A DNA stretch of 64,000 bases, taken from positions 1,159,089-1,223,088 of the forward strand of contig NZ_CP016771.1 of NCBI RefSeq assembly GCF_002288005.1, read 5' to 3'. Positions within the stretch are counted from its first letter, which is position 1. The number at the start of each line of letters is the position of its first letter. This DNA is from Candidatus Nanopelagicus hibericus (GTDB lineage: Bacteria > Actinomycetota > Actinomycetes > Nanopelagicales > Nanopelagicaceae). Under the pieces are notes generated by a model that made no database searches, was not told the DNA's origin, and saw only the letters and a program-made list of their open reading frames with translations. The translations under genes and the position numbers were made by a program. Shown in pieces: positions 17,788 through 25,875 of this stretch.

Positions 17788-19326
17788 CTACTTAACCTTA
17801 TCACTATCTAATGTTTCACTTCCAGCCTTTAATGAAACTGTATAACCAGAAAGATTTGTTTTTACATTTAGTTTGGCATCACCCTTGCTATTAGTTTGTA
17901 CAGGTAGAGTTATGGTTTTAGCACCTTTTTTAGTAGCTGTAAGTTGAAGTAGGGAGTTAGCAAATTCAGTATTAACTGATACTGATGATTGATTCTTACT
18001 TGTTTTGTTTGTGACTAATTGACTCTCTTTCTCGACAGGTGTAAGTATTTGTTGCGTTTGCAGAACTGTAGAAGACATAGGAATCAGTAATACCCCATTT
18101 GATTGCTGAGGAGTGGTGGAAGTTGCCCCTGCAGCTCCACTGGTTGCAGTTCTAGTGTCAGTTGTTGGACTTTGCGTAGTTGCCGATACTGTTTTGGTGT
18201 CAGTAATAGTTGGATTTTGGTTTGCTGGTTGAATCCAGGTCTTTACACAGTAAGCAAACCATCTGTCATCACTTCGTGTAGTTGTGAAGTTCATATCAAC
18301 ACCTACAGCTTTTCCGGAGCCAGTAGGGCAAACAAAGGATTTATAGGTATTAGTTGCCTCCCATTGAGCTTGAGTTATTCCCGCTGAGCTTGTAATTCTT
18401 GATCCTGGCAATTCTGCCCCGTTGGATGCTCCAGGTATTGGGTCTGCTGTTTGAATAGTTATAACTGTTTTTGTGTCGGTATTTGTGGTGCTAACGGTGG
18501 CTGTTTTAGTATCACTATTTTGAGGGACAGTTTCTTGTACTGTTGATGGATTAAAGGTTTTGACACAATAAACATATCTCACGTGCTTGCTTCGATCAGT
18601 AGTAAAAGCTAAATCAACACCAATACCTCTACCAGAACCAGTTGGGCAAGTATGAGATTGATAAGCACTTGATGCCTCAAAATCTACCTGAGATTGACCA
18701 GGTGCACCTGAAACTCTAGTTCCAGGAACTTCAGCACCATTAGTAACACTTGGCAATGGATCGGGAACGGTTGCCGTTGGTGTCGTGGTGGCTGTTTTAG
18801 TATCAGATGTGGAACTTGTTGTTCCGCCTGAGGTTGTTGGAGTCGTGGTAGCGGTTCTAGTTTCAGATGCAGGAGTTGAACCTGTACTTCCAGAGGAAGA
18901 TGGCGCAGTTCCAACTGGGTTTGCGCAAACTCCACCGCTGGATGTTCCACCACTTGGACTAGTAATTGGTCCCCATTGAAAACATTTTTGCTGGCCAGGG
19001 TTTGCTGTGTTCCAAGCTAGTGATTGCGCAAGTGCTGCTGCTTGAGCTGCTGCTAAATCAGCACGATATTTTGCCTCCGCATCAATTGCTGCTGATGGTC
19101 GCCAAGTTTTAACACAGTAAGTAAACGTCTGTTTTGTCGTTGCATTAACTTCAATTCCACTGCCTGATCCACTTGGGCAACTAATTGCTTGCTGACCTGA
19201 AACTCTAGTTCCAGGAATTTCCGCACCATTTGCCACACCCGGGAATGGATCAGTATCTGCACTTGCAAAAGGCACAACAATTGAAAAAGATATTGTTAAC
19301 AAAATGACCTTAACAATCTTGATCAT
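17788..19326 (-). CDS. secreted Thr/Ser-rich protein with three Cys-pair repeats
   Basis: 512 residues. A signal peptide ends near ...FASA at residue 23. Three related modules follow, each opening with DPxPGxxNGAExPGTR, then CPxGSGxGxxV, and closing with YCVKTW or YCVKTF; each has one Cys at either end, suggesting one disulfide per module. They are separated by low-complexity linkers rich in Thr, Ser and Gly that repeat the peptide DTKTA. The last ~110 residues contain a small domain rich in Lys and Thr (TATKKGAKTITLPVQ). No LPXTG motif or C-terminal membrane span is present, so the protein is probably released or held non-covalently. AGGAGGT 7 bases before the ATG fixes the start. It is the only gene between the two tRNA-Arg repeats. 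I do not recognise the family; an adhesin or surface-binding role is a guess. Confidence 0.75.
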   Translation of the reverse strand: MIKIVKVILLTISFSIVVPFASADTDPFPGVANGAEIPGTRVSGQQAISCPSGSGSGIEVNATTKQTFTYCVKTWRPSAAIDAEAKYRADLAAAQAAALAQSLAWNTANPGQQKCFQWGPITSPSGGTSSGGVCANPVGTAPSSSGSTGSTPASETRTATTTPTTSGGTTSSTSDTKTATTTPTATVPDPLPSVTNGAEVPGTRVSGAPGQSQVDFEASSAYQSHTCPTGSGRGIGVDLAFTTDRSKHVRYVYCVKTFNPSTVQETVPQNSDTKTATVSTTNTDTKTVITIQTADPIPGASNGAELPGSRITSSAGITQAQWEATNTYKSFVCPTGSGKAVGVDMNFTTTRSDDRWFAYCVKTWIQPANQNPTITDTKTVSATTQSPTTDTRTATSGAAGATSTTPQQSNGVLLIPMSSTVLQTQQILTPVEKESQLVTNKTSKNQSSVSVNTEFANSLLQLTATKKGAKTITLPVQTNSKGDAKLNVKTNLSGYTVSLKAGSETLDSDKVK

Positions 19327-19611
19327 CGCAGGACCTCCTAAGATTTAGGTAATTTAAAGAATTCTTAAGTCTCAACTATCTCATTTGTTGTGCAAAATGG
19401 GTATATAAACTTGTAAGTATTACTGTATTTAATTGAAAGCTCTGCAAACTGAGCGTGAGGCAAAGTTAACCAACCCCACCTTGTTCAATTTCTCTTAACC
19501 CCTAGTTAATACACCCCAGCTAGAAATATCTCCTAAAGTGGACTGATTACTAGATCAGTAAGTTGCTTCTGATTAGGAATAAGAAAGTCAGTAGTTTTAT
19601 ACTGAAACGTA
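19327..19611. other. intergenic region upstream of the secreted repeat protein
   Basis: About 285 bp between the secreted-protein gene and tRNA-Arg. It must hold the promoter for the leftward gene; an AT-rich stretch near 19400-19410 (TATATAA) is a possible -10 region. An inverted repeat ACTGAT/ATCAGT lies near 19541-19558. No integrase, recombination directionality factor or other ORF is visible here. Confidence 0.45.
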
Positions 19612-19657
19612 AAGTGCGCCCGCAGGGATTCGAACCCCGAACCTTCTGATCCGTAGT
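19612..19657 (-). repeat. 46-bp att-like repeat, copy inside the intact tRNA-Arg
   Basis: Identical to 17632-17677 and in the same orientation, 1980 bp away. It overlaps the 3' half of the intact tRNA-Arg(ACG), so the element between the copies reconstituted a complete tRNA on this side, as site-specific integration does. Confidence 0.9.
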
Positions 19658-19687
19658 CAGATGCTCTATCCGTTGAGCTACGGGCGC
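19615..19687 (-). tRNA. tRNA-Arg(ACG)
   Basis: 73 nt, no encoded CCA. The acceptor stem GCGCCCG/CGGGCGC is perfect. The D-arm is GCTC-GAGC, the anticodon stem TCTGA/TCAGA, the loop CTACGGA with anticodon ACG, and the T-arm CGGGGTTCGAATCCCTG. The A34 requires TadA, encoded at 484-933. Its 3' end is the integration site of the small island to the left. The missing CCA contrasts with the two tRNA-Ser genes nearby, which encode it, and would be added by the CCA enzyme at 50567-52000. Confidence 0.96.
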
Positions 19688-19720
19688 AAAGTATTAAGCG
19701 ATCGGAAGTCTAGCGATTTA

Positions 19721-21028
19721 TCAAGACCTACCCAAACTTATTAACTGCTTCCAATCCACTTCTTTTACTCGTGGTTTTCCAGCAATTTCACCTGAAATGA
19801 CCTCTGAGGCATTTATTTTCTCCCAAGCAATTTGATCAATTACCTCATGCCCTGATTTTAATAACCCAGTAATTCCTTCACTTGTCTTTGGCTCCTTAAG
19901 ATTTTCAATGATTAAATCAACTACATCATTTGAATCACTTTTATTTGTGCCAATCACTCCCGTTGGTCCGCGCTTTGCCCAACCTACTGCATAAACATTG
20001 TGTTCCACATGTCCTGCAATATTTGTAATCTGCCCATTTTCAATACTTATGCCAGGATATTCAATTGAGTTATAACCGATGGCTGTAATAACCAATCCGG
20101 TTTTGACTGAAAATGTCTCACCAGTTGCAACCACTTTACCGTTTTTAACCTTATTTTTCTGAAACACAATCTCTTCAACTTTGCCACTACCCTTAATTTC
20201 AAGTGGTGTTGATAAAAACTTTATTTCTAGCTTTCTCGGTACGCCTTTTTTCTCATGCTCTGCAATAGTTTTCATTGCTTCGATATTGTTTTTTAAATCT
20301 TTCTCAACATCATCCATTTCTTCAATGTGTTTAATCGCCTCTGTTATTTGCTTTGGGTCAATAAAGACATCAGTGTTTTCAAGTTTTGGAAGATCTCGAA
20401 GCTCAGGGGCGGTAAAGGCTGCGTGCTCGGGACCTCGTCTGCCACAGATAATCACAGTTCGGATATTGCTTTGCTTTAATTTTATAAGTGCGTGTTCTGC
20501 CACATCGGTTGAATCAAGTTCACTTGGATCAATTGCAAGTATTCGGGCCACATCCATTGCCACATTTCCAGCGCCAATTACTACTGCTGTATCGGAGGAT
20601 AGATCTACCTCAACATCAACGTAATCTGGGTGTGCGTTATACCAAGGAACAAACTCGGCAGCAGATAATGAGTTTTTTAACTCTTCACCTGGAATCCCAA
20701 GTTTTCGCCCCTTTGACGCACCCGTTGCTAAAACCACAACATCATATTGATCCCGTAAGTCCTTTAGCGAGACATCTTTACCCAACTCTACATTGGCAAA
20801 TAATCTAAAGTTTGGCTCCTTGGCAATCTTTTCAAATACCTTAGAAACTGTTTTTATCTTTGGATGATCTGGTGCAACACCACTTCGAACCAAACCCCAA
20901 GGAGTTGGCAAACGTTCAATCATGTCAATTGCAAATGAGCGATCATCAGATTGTGCTTTTTGAAATGCTTGCGCAGTGAAGTAGCCAGCAGGACCTGCTC
21001 CAACTATTGCGATTTTATAGGTTGGCAA
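19721..21028 (-). CDS. fprA: ferredoxin/adrenodoxin-NADP reductase FprA-like
   Basis: 435 residues. The FAD-binding GxGxxG is at the N-terminus (KIAIVGAGPAGYFTAQAF). It continues with RLPTPWGLVRSGVAPDHPK, the adrenodoxin-reductase hallmark. The NADP-binding motif is VIGAGNVAMDVARIL, and the C-terminal GWAKRGPTGVIGTN is also typical. It passes electrons from NADPH to ferredoxin, for example for cytochrome P450 or other Fe-S partners. The start is TTG at 21028 after a purine-rich GGGGGAAAG tract. Length is close to mycobacterial FprA. Confidence 0.92.
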   Translation of the reverse strand: MPTYKIAIVGAGPAGYFTAQAFQKAQSDDRSFAIDMIERLPTPWGLVRSGVAPDHPKIKTVSKVFEKIAKEPNFRLFANVELGKDVSLKDLRDQYDVVVLATGASKGRKLGIPGEELKNSLSAAEFVPWYNAHPDYVDVEVDLSSDTAVVIGAGNVAMDVARILAIDPSELDSTDVAEHALIKLKQSNIRTVIICGRRGPEHAAFTAPELRDLPKLENTDVFIDPKQITEAIKHIEEMDDVEKDLKNNIEAMKTIAEHEKKGVPRKLEIKFLSTPLEIKGSGKVEEIVFQKNKVKNGKVVATGETFSVKTGLVITAIGYNSIEYPGISIENGQITNIAGHVEHNVYAVGWAKRGPTGVIGTNKSDSNDVVDLIIENLKEPKTSEGITGLLKSGHEVIDQIAWEKINASEVISGEIAGKPRVKEVDWKQLISLGRS

Positions 21029-21065
21029 CTTTCCCCCAGCTTCTTAAATTTACGTCTTTTTATTC

Positions 21066-21158
21066 TGGCGGAGACGAGAGGATTTGAACCTCCGAAACCC
21101 TTTAGGGGTTAACCTCATTAGCAGTGAGGCGCACTAGACCGGGCTATGCGACGTCTCC
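21066..21158 (-). tRNA. tRNA-Ser(GCT)
   Basis: 93 nt including an encoded CCA. The acceptor stem is GGAGACG/CGTCTCC and the anticodon loop CTGCTAA gives GCT. The long variable arm (TTAACCCCTAAAGGGTT) and the G discriminator base are typical of serine tRNAs. The T-arm is GGAGGTTCAAATCCTCT. Confidence 0.96.
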
Positions 21159-21225
21159 AACTGTGCAAGATTACCGCTGTTTACTCACCTCTAGCCAATT
21201 ATCACCTCTTAGGTAGACTTATTAA

Positions 21226-22686
21226 ATGAATTCAGGTAGTAATTCCAACAATAATGAAAAGGGTGTTGAAGTGAGAACCCACGATATTCCAATTGCTGAT
21301 GCAATGACGGAGTTTATGAAAGAGGGCTGGGCGCCATCACCTTTGACTGGAATTACAGCCCATCCATCAATTCCCTTCACAAAACTACGCAGAGATAAAT
21401 TGTCTAAACAATATGTTGGCAAGAGATTAATTTTTCCTTCAGGTTCATTAAAGGTTAGAAGTAATGACTCTGATTACCAATTCAGAGCTCACTCAGCCTT
21501 TAGTTGGTTTACTGGAGTAATTGCATCAGATTGTGTTCCAGATTCCTTATTTGTAATGGAACCAACTACATCGGGCCATGAAGCATTGTTATTTATTCAC
21601 CCAAGGTCACTTCGAAATGATAGTGAATTTTATAAGGACACAAGATTTGGTGAGTTTTGGGTTGGCAGAAGAATGACATTGGAAGAGACTGAAACAAAAT
21701 ATGGAATTAAGGTAAAACAAATTGAGTCAATTGAAGAGTTTTTAAAGGACAAAAAAGAAACATTGGTAGTACGTGGTGAAGATTCTGCAATTGATAAGTT
21801 AGTTGAAGAGAATACAGAAAGTGAAAAAGAGTTCTTAAACTACATCTCAGTGATGAGAGCTGTTAAAGATAAGTATGAGATTGATGAGATGCAAAAGGCA
21901 ATTGACGCTTCAGTTCGTGGTTTTGCCGATATGGTCCGTGTTTTTCCAGCAGCAACTTCTGTGCCAAGAGGTGAGCGAGTAATTGAGGCTGCCTTTTATG
22001 GCAGAGCAAGATTAGAAGGAAATGACAATGGCTACCCAAGCATTGTCGCATCTGGCGCTCATGCTTGTGTATTACATTGGATTAAAAATGATGGTGATGT
22101 ACTGCCGGGGGACTTAATTTTAATTGATGCTGGCGTTGAGGTTGAATCTCATTACACCGCGGATATAACTAGAACCTTTCCGGTAAATGGAAAGTTCACC
22201 GAAGCACAACGTAAGATTTATATGATTGTTTATAAGGCTCAACAAGCAGGAATTGCAGCTGTTAAGCCTGGGGCAAAGTTTAAGGATTTTCACGCCGCCT
22301 GCATGGTTGAGATTGCAAAAGGAGCAGAGGAGCTTGGTGTGCTGCCAATGAGTGCTGAGGAATCTTTAAAAGAAGAAAATGGCTTACACAGAAGATGGCA
22401 GTTTCATGGCTCTGGCCATCACTTAGGTATTGATGTGCATGATTGCGCACACGCTAGAAAAGAGCAGTACGCCGAAGCTGTATTAGAAGCTGGCATGATT
22501 TTAACTGTTGAGCCTGGTTTTTATATTCAACCAGATGACACCTTATTTCCAGAGGAGTACCGAGGAATTGGTGTTCGGATTGAGGATGATATTTTAGTTA
22601 CAGAATCAGGGGCCAAGATATTAAGTAACGCCCTCCCTCGTCACCCAGATGAGGTTGAGGCTTACATGGCAAAAATACTTAAGTAA
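21226..22686 (+). CDS. pepP: Xaa-Pro aminopeptidase (aminopeptidase P, M24B)
   Basis: 486 residues with an N-terminal AMP_N domain (~45-190) and a pita-bread catalytic domain. Metal ligands are visible as the Asp of LILIDAGVEVESHYTADITR (two Asp), the His of QFHGSGHHLGIDVHD, and the Glu residues of LTVEPGFY and GVRIEDDI. The enzyme removes N-terminal residues preceding proline in the cytoplasm. Length and motifs match full-length PepP. The 3' end overlaps the convergent small Cys-rich gene by 8 bp. Confidence 0.94.
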   Translation: MNSGSNSNNNEKGVEVRTHDIPIADAMTEFMKEGWAPSPLTGITAHPSIPFTKLRRDKLSKQYVGKRLIFPSGSLKVRSNDSDYQFRAHSAFSWFTGVIASDCVPDSLFVMEPTTSGHEALLFIHPRSLRNDSEFYKDTRFGEFWVGRRMTLEETETKYGIKVKQIESIEEFLKDKKETLVVRGEDSAIDKLVEENTESEKEFLNYISVMRAVKDKYEIDEMQKAIDASVRGFADMVRVFPAATSVPRGERVIEAAFYGRARLEGNDNGYPSIVASGAHACVLHWIKNDGDVLPGDLILIDAGVEVESHYTADITRTFPVNGKFTEAQRKIYMIVYKAQQAGIAAVKPGAKFKDFHAACMVEIAKGAEELGVLPMSAEESLKEENGLHRRWQFHGSGHHLGIDVHDCAHARKEQYAEAVLEAGMILTVEPGFYIQPDDTLFPEEYRGIGVRIEDDILVTESGAKILSNALPRHPDEVEAYMAKILK

Positions 22687-22846
22687 TCTTTAATTCACTC
22701 GTTGTAGTTTTAACCTCCACAATCTCACAAGGCGCACCGTCACAACAGTTGGTCTTCATATGGCAATTTGGGCATAGCCATCTAGTTGCAACTGGATCGT
22801 AAGGAACACTACAAAAATCACAGGCCATCTGATTATTAGCACCCAT
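22679..22846 (-). CDS. small Cys-rich, zinc-ribbon-like protein (55 aa)
   Basis: A 55-residue protein beginning MGANNQMACDFC. It has C9-x2-C12 and C25-x2-C28-H, a spacing typical of a zinc ribbon, then a CC pair (34-35) and C40, seven cysteines in all. The start lies 6 bp after the stop of the holin-like gene, so it is co-transcribed, and its stop overlaps the end of pepP by 8 bp. No DNA- or protein-binding family is recognised; a metal-bound small adaptor is inferred from the cysteine pattern. The downstream Cys pair resembles the tail of small zinc-finger proteins of Actinobacteria, but that is weak. Confidence 0.7.
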   Translation of the reverse strand: MGANNQMACDFCSVPYDPVATRWLCPNCHMKTNCCDGAPCEIVEVKTTTSELKIT

Positions 22847-22852
22847 TTGTTA

Positions 22853-23203
22853 TTAAGCCTTCTTGCTCTTAAATGCCCGATTAATAATGGTGGTAACAAT
22901 TGAGATTATCAAAGATGCAAAGAGTGCTGATTTAAAATCCACAACATCTAATCGATCACTCCACCTGGCAGTTAACATCAACATTGCTGCATTTACTACA
23001 AAAGCAAATAATCCTAAAGATAACAAAATAGCGGGCAGTGTTAACAACTTAACTAATGAGCCAATAACTCCATTTATTAGACCAAACAAGAGTGCTACCC
23101 ATAGATAGCTCCAGGCACCACCATTAACGCTTATGCCATCAAGGAGGGAGGTTGCTGCCCAAAAAGCGAGTGCGCCAGAGAGTAGGCGAACAATTAAATT
23201 CAC
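22853..23203 (-). CDS. phage holin family protein (superfamily IV), small 4-TM membrane protein
   Basis: 116 residues with four hydrophobic segments. NLIVRLLSGALAFWAATSLL begins the protein, and VALLFGLINGVIGSLVKLLT is the conserved middle. This is the mycobacterial-type holin superfamily IV (PF04020), common in bacterial cores and not a sign of prophage. It sits 3 bp after sdhB and 6 bp before the small Cys-rich gene. Function in the membrane is unknown. Confidence 0.85.
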   Translation of the reverse strand: MNLIVRLLSGALAFWAATSLLDGISVNGGAWSYLWVALLFGLINGVIGSLVKLLTLPAILLSLGLFAFVVNAAMLMLTARWSDRLDVVDFKSALFASLIISIVTTIINRAFKSKKA

Positions 23204-23206
23204 GTA

Positions 23207-23968
23207 CTAAAGAATACCCTCACGTTTGCGAATTTTTGATCCAAGCCATCTAACTGGGTCATACTTAACATCAACTACCCGCTCCTTCATTGGGATAATT
23301 GCGTTATCGGTAATCTTTATATGCTCTGGGCAAACCTCTGTACAACATTTAGTGATGTTACACATCCCAAGACCATGCTCTGCTTGCGCCTTTTGCTTAC
23401 GATTTTTCAAGATATCAAGTGGGTGCATATCAAGCTCAGCTAGCCTGATAAAAAATCTTGGGCCAGCAAATGACTTCTTATTCTCTTCATGATCTCTTAT
23501 TACATGGCAGGTGTCTTGGCATAGGAAGCACTCAATACATTTTCTAAACTCCTGTGACCTTTCAACATCAACTTGGGCCATTCGGACCTCACCTGCCTTT
23601 AAACCAACAGGTGGAGTGAAGGATTCAACCTCCATCGCCTTCTTATAATTAAATGAAACATCAGTTACTAAATCTTTAATTACTGGAAATGCGCGTAGTG
23701 GTGTAACAGTGATGGTTTCACCCTCTGCAAAACTTGATACTTGGCTCATACAGGCAAGACGTGGCTTGCCATTTATCTCCATAGAACATGAACCACACTT
23801 ACCAGCTTTGCAATTCCAACGAACCGCTAAGTCGCCCATCTGGGTTGCCTGTACCCGGTGAATTACATCCAGAACTACTTCACCCTCATTTGCTTCAACC
23901 TCAACATCTTTTAACGCACCATCTTTTGCATCCCCGCGCCAGATTCTAAGTTTTATTTTTTTACTCAT
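23207..23968 (-). CDS. sdhB: succinate dehydrogenase iron-sulfur subunit
   Basis: 253 residues. The [2Fe-2S] cysteines are C53, C58, C61 and C73 (CKAGKCGSC...C). The ferredoxin domain contains CIECFLCQDTC and CNITKCCTEVCP for the [4Fe-4S] and [3Fe-4S] clusters. It transfers electrons from SdhA to the membrane subunit. Its start overlaps the sdhA stop by 4 bp. The order C-A-B and sequence style match the Sdh1 type of Actinobacteria (Rv0249c-Rv0247c). Confidence 0.95.
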   Translation of the reverse strand: MSKKIKLRIWRGDAKDGALKDVEVEANEGEVVLDVIHRVQATQMGDLAVRWNCKAGKCGSCSMEINGKPRLACMSQVSSFAEGETITVTPLRAFPVIKDLVTDVSFNYKKAMEVESFTPPVGLKAGEVRMAQVDVERSQEFRKCIECFLCQDTCHVIRDHEENKKSFAGPRFFIRLAELDMHPLDILKNRKQKAQAEHGLGMCNITKCCTEVCPEHIKITDNAIIPMKERVVDVKYDPVRWLGSKIRKREGIL

Positions 23969-25872
23969 GATCTAACCCCCGCGTTATTAGGTAGTTCATC
24001 CTTGCTTAAATACTTCTCTAACTCATGGATATCAAAGAGATCAAATAACTCATTTGGCATTTTGGGAAGTTTTTGTTGTTTAACAACTACCTCTTTGCCA
24101 TTAAAGGCTGCAATATTATTTTGTGATCTCCAATTTGGGTCCATAACTGGGAAGTCGTCTCTGGTGTGACCACCACGAGATTCCTGCCTAACAATTGCTG
24201 ATTTTGCAGTGCTTTCTGCCACCAATAACATGTTGTCGAGATCAAAGGAGAGGTGAAAACCTGGATTAAATAGACGATCACCACTTACTGCAACGTTTTC
24301 AATACGTTTTCTTATTGCTGCAATCTTTTCAATCGCGTCCTGTAACTCACTTCTTGTTCTAATAATTCCAACTAGGTTATGGGTGATCTCTTGTAGCTCT
24401 TGGTGAAGGGTATATGGGTTCTCACCACCTGTTCGTTTAAATGGTGCAGCGATTTTTTCAGCTGCATCTTTAATACTCTTTTCACTTACCTTCACAGGTT
24501 GAGCGCTCTTCACATACTCAGCAGCGCCAACACCAGCACGCCTGCCAAAAACTAAAAGATCAGAGAGTGAATTACCACCCAAACGATTTGAACCATGCAT
24601 CCCACCTGCAACCTCACCTGCTGCATAAAGTCCTGGCACGCCAACAGCAGCAGCTGTATCAGGATCAACCTCAACTCCGCCCATTACATAATGACAAGTA
24701 GGACCAACCTCCATTGGCTCCTTTGTAATATCAACCCCTGCTAATTCATAAAATTGATGCCACATCGATGGCAATCGCTTTTTAATTACATCAGCTGGTA
24801 TTCGCTTTGATACATCTAAGAAGACACCACCATGTGGTGAACCACGACCTGATTTGACCTCAGTATTAATAGCTCTTGCAACCTCATCACGTGGTAATAA
24901 CTCAGGTGGCCTGCGGTTGTTGTCTTGATCTAAATACCAACGATCTGCCTCTGCCTCATTATCTGCGTACTTATCTTTAAATACCTCTGGAATGTATTTG
25001 AACATAAATCGCTCACCCTTTGTGTTGGTTAAAACACCACCCTCACCACGGACAGATTCTGTTACCAAAATTCCACGAACTGATGGTGGCCAAACCATGC
25101 CAGTTGGATGAAATTGTAAAAACTCCATATCAACTAAATTTCCACCAGCTTTTAATGCCAGTGCGTGACCATCTCCTGTGCCCTCCCAGGAGTTTGAGGT
25201 GATCTTAAATGTTTTGCCAACCCCACCAGTTGCAAGAATTACTGCAGGGGACTCAAACAACAGCTCATTGCCATTCTCTCGTCTGTAGCCATAAACACCA
25301 GAAACCTTGCCATTCTCTTTTAATACTTCAGTAATTGTGACCTCAGCAAATACCTTTAGATAACTTTCAGCATCCCCATGATCTTTTTTGTCCTGTTGTT
25401 GCATAGAGACTATTTTTTGTTGCATTGTCCTAATTAATTCAAGACCTGTTCGATCACCCACGTGAGCAAGACGTGGGTACTCATGTCCACCAAAGTTACG
25501 TTGTGAGATCTTTCCTTCACCAGTTCGATCAAAGAGTGCACCCCAAAGCTCTAGCTCCCAAACCCGATCAGGTGCTTCTTTTGCATGTAGCTCTGCCATT
25601 CGATAATGGTTTAAAAACTTTCCACCCCGCATGGTGTCTCTAAAATGTACCTGCCAACCATCTTTATCATTCACATTTCCCATTGAGGCAGCAATTCCAC
25701 CCTCTGCCATAACAGTGTGGGCTTTGCCAAATAAAGATTTACAGATGATTGCTACTCGAAGTCCAGCCTCGCGTGCTTCAACCGCAGCACGAAGACCTGC
25801 ACCTCCTGCGCCAATTACTACTACATCATAATTGTGACGCTCCATTGGAATTTTCTCACTCATATTTGTCAT
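23965..25872 (-). CDS. sdhA: succinate dehydrogenase flavoprotein subunit
   Basis: 635 residues. FAD binding is at VVVIGAGGAGLRAAVEARE. The flavinylation-region histidine is in AEGGIAASMGN with HTVMAEGG. The substrate-binding and active-site parts are QFHPTGMVWP and HYVMGGVEV, with the catalytic Arg in the later GGMHGSNRLGGNSL region. It oxidises succinate to fumarate on the cytoplasmic face. It is part of a three-gene operon with sdhC upstream and sdhB downstream. Length is typical of the Sdh1 group. Confidence 0.96.
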   Translation of the reverse strand: MTNMSEKIPMERHNYDVVVIGAGGAGLRAAVEAREAGLRVAIICKSLFGKAHTVMAEGGIAASMGNVNDKDGWQVHFRDTMRGGKFLNHYRMAELHAKEAPDRVWELELWGALFDRTGEGKISQRNFGGHEYPRLAHVGDRTGLELIRTMQQKIVSMQQQDKKDHGDAESYLKVFAEVTITEVLKENGKVSGVYGYRRENGNELLFESPAVILATGGVGKTFKITSNSWEGTGDGHALALKAGGNLVDMEFLQFHPTGMVWPPSVRGILVTESVRGEGGVLTNTKGERFMFKYIPEVFKDKYADNEAEADRWYLDQDNNRRPPELLPRDEVARAINTEVKSGRGSPHGGVFLDVSKRIPADVIKKRLPSMWHQFYELAGVDITKEPMEVGPTCHYVMGGVEVDPDTAAAVGVPGLYAAGEVAGGMHGSNRLGGNSLSDLLVFGRRAGVGAAEYVKSAQPVKVSEKSIKDAAEKIAAPFKRTGGENPYTLHQELQEITHNLVGIIRTRSELQDAIEKIAAIRKRIENVAVSGDRLFNPGFHLSFDLDNMLLVAESTAKSAIVRQESRGGHTRDDFPVMDPNWRSQNNIAAFNGKEVVVKQQKLPKMPNELFDLFDIHELEKYLSKDELPNNAGVRS

Positions 25873-25875
25873 CCC

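Noticed and set aside
18103..18979. Long plus-strand frames opposite the secreted repeat protein
   Set aside because: They are antisense shadows of a low-complexity Thr/Ser-rich gene with no ribosome-binding sites.
22853..23203. Phage holin gene as a sign of a prophage
   Set aside because: Holin superfamily IV proteins are common chromosomal genes in Actinobacteria; no other phage genes are nearby and it sits in the sdh operon.
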